Positions 18,169 through 22,324 of a stretch of DNA of 22,324 nt are shown here, one piece after another. Where the stretch lies: contig FMBT01000697.1 in the NCBI GenBank assembly GCA_900095095.1, positions 1-22,324 of the forward strand, given 5' to 3'. A program made the translations under genes and the position numbers. Each line of letters starts with the position of its first letter. Within the stretch, counting starts at the first letter, position 1. The notes below the pieces were generated by a model. It had not been told where the DNA came from and made no database searches. It saw nothing but the letters and a program-made list of their open reading frames with translations. The stretch comes from Fragilariopsis cylindrus CCMP1102. Lineage: Eukaryota > Bacillariophyta > Bacillariophyceae > Bacillariales > Bacillariaceae.

Positions 18169-19396
18169 ATATAAAACTAAATCATGCCCAAATTTTCCTA
18201 GTATTTGTCAGTGTAGTAGATAATAACAACTTTAGCATCAAGTATATGCACCAAAAGGTCATTTTTTGGAAAATTAAACTATGAAGTTTACAATTGATCT
18301 ATTGGATGGAGAACTGTTACATTCCTTAGTCTGTAAGCCTACTGGTATCTCATAATGTAGGCTCCACACAGCACACATCAAATAACCCCCAAAAATGGCC
18401 CATTTGCAGTGTTTTGTGGACATACAGTACACTCAAAAAGGTGATCATCCCAAATATATGGATGGGGTCACCATATATACCAAAGAGAACTTACTCTTGG
18501 TGCTTTGTGTTGATGATCCAGCTTAGGTGCCACAAAAGTGGAAAACCTGTTTGGGGCCTAAATGGCCCATTTTGTGGTTAATGCAACCCTATACCTTCAT
18601 GCCTCCATAGAAACCTAAGCATTATGAGGACCTTGTAGGTATGGTATGATGGATGCTAGTGCACCTGACCCATCTGGTGTGGTCCTCTGCAACCCTTTCA
18701 AATGAGATATTTTATGGTTCATTTCTGATCAAAAATCATGTTGTTGTTTCTGTGCCTTCCACACCAGCAAAATGAATTTCATTCCGCAACCACAGCAACA
18801 GAAAGTTGTAGGAGGCAAACACAATGTTCTAGTATTCTATGTGGATGTTGTGCACCCAACCAGAAGGTGTTGTCCTCTGCAACTCTTTTAAATGAGATAT
18901 TTTGGTTTTATGGTTCATTTCTGATCAAAAATCATGTTGTTGTTTTTTTGCCTTCCACACCAGCAAAATGCATTTCATTCCGCAACCACAACAACAGAAA
19001 AGTTGTAGGAGGCAAACACAATGTTCTAGTATTCTATGTGGATGTTTGTGCACCCAACTCAGAAGGTGTTGTCCTCTGCAACTCTTTTAAATGAGATATT
19101 TGTTGTTCATTTCTGATCAAAAATCATGTTGTTGTTTTTTTGCCTTCCACACCAGCAAAATGCATTTCATTCCGCAACCACAACAACAGAAAAGTTGTAG
19201 GAGGCAAACACAATGTTCTAGTATTCTATGTGAATGTTTGTGCAATTGACCCAACTGGTGTTGTCCTTTGAAACCCTTTATATGAGATATTTTGTTGTTT
19301 ATTATTTGATCAAAAATCGTATCCATGGTCCAAAATACATACATACATTTCATTATTTAAACAAACCACCAGGTAAAGTAGAACACAGAATTGATT
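18169..19396 (-). repeat. Right arm of the ~1.2 kb inverted repeat
   Basis: This is the reverse complement of 9107-10320 at similar length (about 1.23 kb). The inner edge is ATATAAAACTAAATCATG (18169-18186). Then come AACAACTTTAGCATCAAGTA, CCATTTTGTGGTTAATGCAA, a tandem array, GGTCCAAAATACATACAT and AGAACACAGAATTGATT. Divergence from the left arm is visible throughout, so it is not a recent copy or an assembly mirror. The arms enclose 10321-18168. Confidence 0.88.
18680..19320 (-). repeat. Tandem array of ~190 bp units inside the right arm
   Basis: These are inverted copies of the unit seen at 9150-9815. TGATCAAAAATCA anchors lie at about 18726, 18922, 19114 and 19308. Neighbouring units on this side (18730-19260) are closer to each other than to the left-arm units, for example in sharing GGAGGCAAACACAATGTTCT. 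That suggests local homogenisation within each array. Confidence 0.87.
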
Positions 19397-19490
19397 TACT
19401 GCCCTCACTAGGACATGTAACTTGTGAATGGAAAGCATCATCATCCCAACCCACCATTATCTTGGATGTAACTGTAGCATACTCCTCTTT
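19353..19490 (-). pseudogene. Coding-like fragment ending SILCSTLPGGLFK, outer edge of the right arm
   Basis: On the minus strand a frame reads KEEYATVTSKIMVGWDDDAF and runs through CPSEGSKSILCSTLPGGLFK to a TAA at 19355-19353. Its end matches the SILCS end of the frame at 8944-9129 in the same position relative to the repeat. It has no start codon and a stop just upstream. It is likely a remnant of a repeat-borne coding sequence of unknown identity, or a chance frame. Confidence 0.25.
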
Positions 19491-19499
19491 TCAAAAATA

Positions 19500-19814
19500 T
19501 CTGATATAAAAAGCAATCAAGTCAAGTACTGTACTTAAAATAGTTACTGTTGGCTAAAAAATGCTCCCACACAAAATTTGACAGGTATTTCCACACAAAT
19601 ACTCATAAGATAAACTAACCCACACTCATAAAGGTCTTGGATTACATTGTTGCTGTAGGTAACCATACATATATTTGGGGTGTCACAGGTCAAAACCCAC
19701 CGCTATTAAAACACACAATTTCTCTCAGTGCCAAGTGCGTGTGCAATCAAGGCTATGATGCACCAACCATCAATACAGACCTAATAACTTTGAAAGATTA
19801 TATGAAGCTCAACA
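19500..19814. other. Unassigned stretch between the right arm and the third copy
   Basis: About 300 bp of AT-rich DNA. A plus frame at 19637-19858 (MDYIVAVGNHTYIWGVTGQN, later CVCNQGYDAPTI) is coding-like in composition but unrecognised, and its end lies in the next repeat. I see no RNA gene. Confidence 0.3.
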
Positions 19815-20340
19815 TTATACCTATGGGTACAAGGTCCAACCATTGCTTAGGGCTATAGGGAGGTTAGGAAGGTGTAGGGGTGTGCTAAGCACCCAAAAGG
19901 GTCATTTAGGCCCCAAAACAGGTTTTCCCCCTTTAGCGCCCACATCAGCATGGTCCTGTCCATATATTGCCAAGTTTATATTCCCTTTGGTGTATATGGT
20001 CAATCCCATAGGCTTACTTTGGGATAATTCATCTCTTTGAGAGTGTACTAGGTCACATACCCCCCCCCCCCCCCCAAATGGGCCATCTTTCCATGTCCTA
20101 GGCTGCATCACACCCTTCACCACCTCCAAGTGTGAAGAACACATACCTAGCGCCCCAAAGTCCGGTCCAGGTATCCATCCTATACATATGGTAAGGTAAA
20201 GGAACTCTCCCTGACCAAAAAGAAGCATTTTCTTGGAAGTTCTACCCAGCTTTGTGTCCTAAACAAGATATCTCATAAATGTATGATGTGTGCTGTGTGT
20301 GTGAGCCTACATTGTGAGATACCAGTAGGCTTACAAGAAG
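19815..20340 (+). repeat. Third, diverged copy of the arm's single-copy part, cut by a copia LTR
   Basis: It matches 9830-10150 in direct orientation: CATTTAGGCCCCAAAACAGG, TTCCCTTTGGTGTATATGGT, GTGTGCTGTGTGTGTGAGCC and GAGATACCAGTAGGCTTACA. The match stops at ACAAGA, just before a copia 5' LTR, so the LTR element probably inserted into this copy. It is the most diverged of the three and holds a poly-C tract. Confidence 0.8.
20060..20075 (+). repeat. Poly-C tract (16 C)
   Basis: A run of 16 C bases interrupts the third arm copy at a place where the other copies have ordinary sequence ahead of CAAATGGG. It is prone to length error in sequencing and to polymorphism. Confidence 0.9.
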
Positions 20341-20348
20341 AAGAACTG

Positions 20349-20646
20349 TGTTGAAATCTTAACACGCACGACAGAAACACGAACGACGGACAGACCACGC
20401 ACGACAGACAGACCACAAATACCGTTACAGCGCACCGATTCAAACAATAACACAAGCCAGTCAAACAGCAAATCCAATTCAAACGACAAATGCCTATCCA
20501 CACTGACACAAGCAACACATGCATTACAGCAGCGTCTCAAGGACAGCGTCTCAAGGACAGCCTACAGCCTAAGATAGAACTCATAAATCGTTTAGAACAA
20601 CCTTAACAACTAACATTAAACTCTTATCTAAACTAGAATCTCAACA
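20349..20646 (+). repeat. 5' LTR of the second copia fragment
   Basis: It begins TGTTGAAATCTTAACACGCA and ends ACTAGAATCTCAACA. It is 298 bp against 234 bp for 7305-7538. The extra length comes from tandem expansion of ACGAC(A/G)GACAGACCAC units near the start and a duplicated GCGTCTCAAGGACA in the middle. The bases after the LTR do not match the initiator-tRNA-Met primer site that I know from other copia elements, so the primer is unknown. Confidence 0.9.
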
Positions 20647-21175
20647 GTTCTAAACAATATTGTCGCAGGACACGAAACTAGACCTACTAACCTACGAAAT
20701 AGTCAGTAACCAACGACGTTTCACAAGCATGACGAAAGTCTTAATCGAATACGACTACTCAGGCATTGACCGAGTGGTTGGAATACCAACAACAGGACAG
20801 TGATTACATTCCAGAAGCAGATGGCAAAAGTACAAAACCAGTTACAAATGCAACATCACAGAGGCAAGAGATCACGGATGGTCATGGATAATGTGCACCG
20901 ACGCACAGTGGATACTAAAGAAGGGAATCACAGCACCAGTACCAGTGCCAGTCGACCCAGGACCATATACCGGCGATACCAACATTCTCAATGCAGCGCA
21001 CAAACAAGTACTCAAAATCTATGAGGAATACGAAGAACACAAGCGCAACACAAACAAAGCAATCCAAGCATGCTTTGATGAAGATTTATTCATTGAATTA
21101 GAAACCGACGGATTACTACTTGGAGTATCACCACATGAAGTATACCAACACATGTGGACGAATTTCATCCTAAAA
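20349..21175 (+). mobile_element. Copia element fragment: 5' LTR plus gag N-terminal region (3'-truncated)
   Basis: An LTR of the same family as 7305-7538 is followed by leader and the N-terminal half of a decayed gag. Similarity to gag ends near TNFIL (about 21172), and the sequence then becomes unrelated intergenic DNA. It complements the element at 2673-7538, which lacks precisely this side, but the two do not meet. A middle section of gag is in neither fragment, judging from the usual family organisation. Same strand, same family. Confidence 0.85.
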
Positions 21176-21193
21176 AACATGTGCTGCTGGTGA
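20729..21193 (+). pseudogene. gag: Copia gag, N-terminal part, frameshifted
   Basis: It starts MTKVLIEYDYSGIDRVVGIP at 20729, then a frame change near 20800 leads to DYIPEADGKSTKPVTNATS. A second change near 20880 leads to WSWIMCTDAQWILKKG, which continues through VDPGPYTGDTNILNAAHKQV, a charged helix (YEEYEEHKRNTNKA) and VSPHEVYQHMWTNFIL before similarity stops. The PVDPGPYTG and HK...EEY pattern is that of diatom copia gag. Two frame breaks and truncation make it non-functional. Its neighbour on the right is the 3' end of the GrpE gene, about 440 bp away. Confidence 0.75.
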
Positions 21194-21631
21194 GTGAGTA
21201 TTTGATGTGCATATGTGTAAGCTTTTTCATATGAGAGAATGTAGGTATGCTAGTTTGTGACAGGCATACATAAATACATAATATCTCTGATTTCTCTTGT
21301 GAAAAAGATATGTTACTGGTATAGTTGTTTCACAAAGTAAGTAAGTAAGTAAGTGTATAAGTGTGTACAGTAGTACAGGAATTAAAATTGTATCAGCTCA
21401 GCCGTACATAGCGTAGATAGATAAATACGAATATCAAAATATCACCATTCCGGTGCTCAGGTATGTTTATTTATTTGTCTGGTGTCGGAGGATGGACTAC
21501 AGTATTTTTCTATTTTTAATACTTATTCGTGGATATGCTAGTTTGTTATTTTATTTTATATTTATTTGGGTATGTTTATGTTTATGTTTATCTGTATGTT
21601 ATTATTTATTTATGTTATGTTATTTGATAAT
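21194..21631. other. Intergenic stretch downstream of the GrpE gene
   Basis: AT-rich DNA with (AAGT)n at about 21337-21355, GTTTAT repeats at about 21571-21592 and other low-complexity tracts. It should hold the 3' end of the minus-strand GrpE gene. No long frame or RNA gene was recognised. Confidence 0.6.
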
Positions 21632-22324
21632 TTATTTTTTAATAACACCAACTTCCGCTGGACGTAATACACGTTTATTTAATGTATAACCTTTTTTCAT
21701 CACAACACCAATAGTACCAGCTGATTTTGTGGGATCGGGATCAATATTTCCATTAATGCTTGATGCTTATCTGGATTGAATTCGTCACCCGGTTGTTCAC
21801 AATAGGCTTCCACACCATTTGATTGTAATGCTTTTAATAAACCACTATTTGTTAATTCAATCCCTTCGACAAAACTTTTTAATGTATCATTATTTGTATC
21901 ATTACTAGTTTCTACTAGTAGTTTCAGGTGAGTACCACACTTTCCAGTGCACGATCTAAATTATCCGCCACCTCTAACATAGATTTTGCAAATGATTTTG
22001 TGGAAAAATCTTTGGCAGCTTTAACATCATTCCTGGCAATATTCCGAATATTTTCTTGTTCCGCTAAACTTCTTAATAATTGATTTTTCAGATCAACTAA
22101 CTCCATTTTTAATTTTTGAAACTTCCTGTTCATGATCATTTTCATTTCCTTCTCATCTGCAGTTTCCTCCTTCTTCTGCAGTGGTAGTGGTGCACCATCA
22201 TCTTTTCTTCAGCAACGGCATCATTATCTTCTTCACTACCTTCGGTGGCGGTCGTCGTTTTTCCAGTTCCTGTGTAATCACTAACAACGACGATGATTAT
22301 TCTTTCTACTTATTGTTATTGTTA
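21632..22324 (-). pseudogene. grpE: GrpE co-chaperone gene (nucleotide exchange factor for Hsp70), frame-broken, 5' end off the window
   Basis: GrpE releases ADP from DnaK-type Hsp70; in eukaryotes it acts in mitochondria or plastids. Minus-strand similarity is clear in order: an acidic lead (EGSEEDNDAVAEE), the coiled-coil and helix block KNQLLRSLAEQENIRNIARN then FAKSMLEVADNLDRALESV (22090-21935), SFVEGIELTNSGLLKALQSN and PDKHQAL (about 21900-21755), and the C-terminal beta-domain GTIGVVMKKGYTL followed by RVLRPAEVGVIKK, with stop at 21634-21632. These blocks fall in different frames. Shifts are needed near 21925, near 21750 and near 22205, and probably one more near 22105-22150. The residues themselves are well kept, so indel errors in the sequence or a very young pseudogene are both possible. 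The targeting peptide lies beyond the right edge. TTGTTAG before GATTAC (about 22278) could be an intron acceptor. Confidence 0.85.

Noticed and set aside
19902..20540. Minus-strand frames across the third arm copy and the 5' LTR
   Set aside because: They are antisense to known repeats and interrupted differently in each repeat copy.
2673..21193. A single copia element split by insertion of the 12.8 kb between its halves
   Set aside because: The halves are in permuted order, their flanks do not form a target duplication, and the gag pieces do not meet, so insertion alone cannot explain them.

Overview
The window looks like nuclear DNA from a stramenopile alga, most probably a diatom. Evidence: a Ty1/copia element with the integrase style known from diatom CoDi elements, a kinesin-light-chain-type TPR gene with GT-AG introns, telomere-type (CCCTAA)n repeats, and AT-rich DNA with long Asn/Thr/Gln codon runs. 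No bacterial operons, tRNA, rRNA or CRISPR array were seen. The organism call is inference.

Layout. 1-1447 (minus): a partial, unrecognised Cys-rich gene with a probable intron, running off the left edge. 1448-2373: short tandem and inverted repeats and a G-rich minisatellite. 2374-2672: an interstitial telomeric array joined directly to a 5'-truncated copia element (2673-7538). That element keeps the gag C-terminus, an intact pol and the 3' LTR, and its gag and pol are in one frame separated by a single UGA. 7539-7714 (minus): the start of a gene cut by the LTR. 7715-10320: repeats, including a 185-bp tandem duplication and the left arm of a ~1.2 kb inverted repeat with ~190-bp internal tandem units.

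10321-18168 lies between the inverted arms. It holds a 570-residue unrecognised protein with two near-identical domains (plus strand) and, convergent with it, a large TPR gene (minus strand, 13189-17093). 18169-19396 is the right arm and 19815-20340 a third copy in direct orientation. 20349-21175 is the complementary half of a copia element of the same family (5' LTR plus decayed gag N-terminus), so the 5' half lies downstream of the 3' half. 21632-22324 (minus) is a GrpE-family co-chaperone gene whose similarity is spread over several frames.

The genes do not form a pathway. The region reads as two or three host genes embedded in repeat-rich, rearranged, possibly once subtelomeric DNA. The most notable points are the telomere/copia junction, the gag-UGA-pol arrangement, the inverted-repeat-bounded 7.8 kb segment and the duplicated-domain orphan protein inside it.
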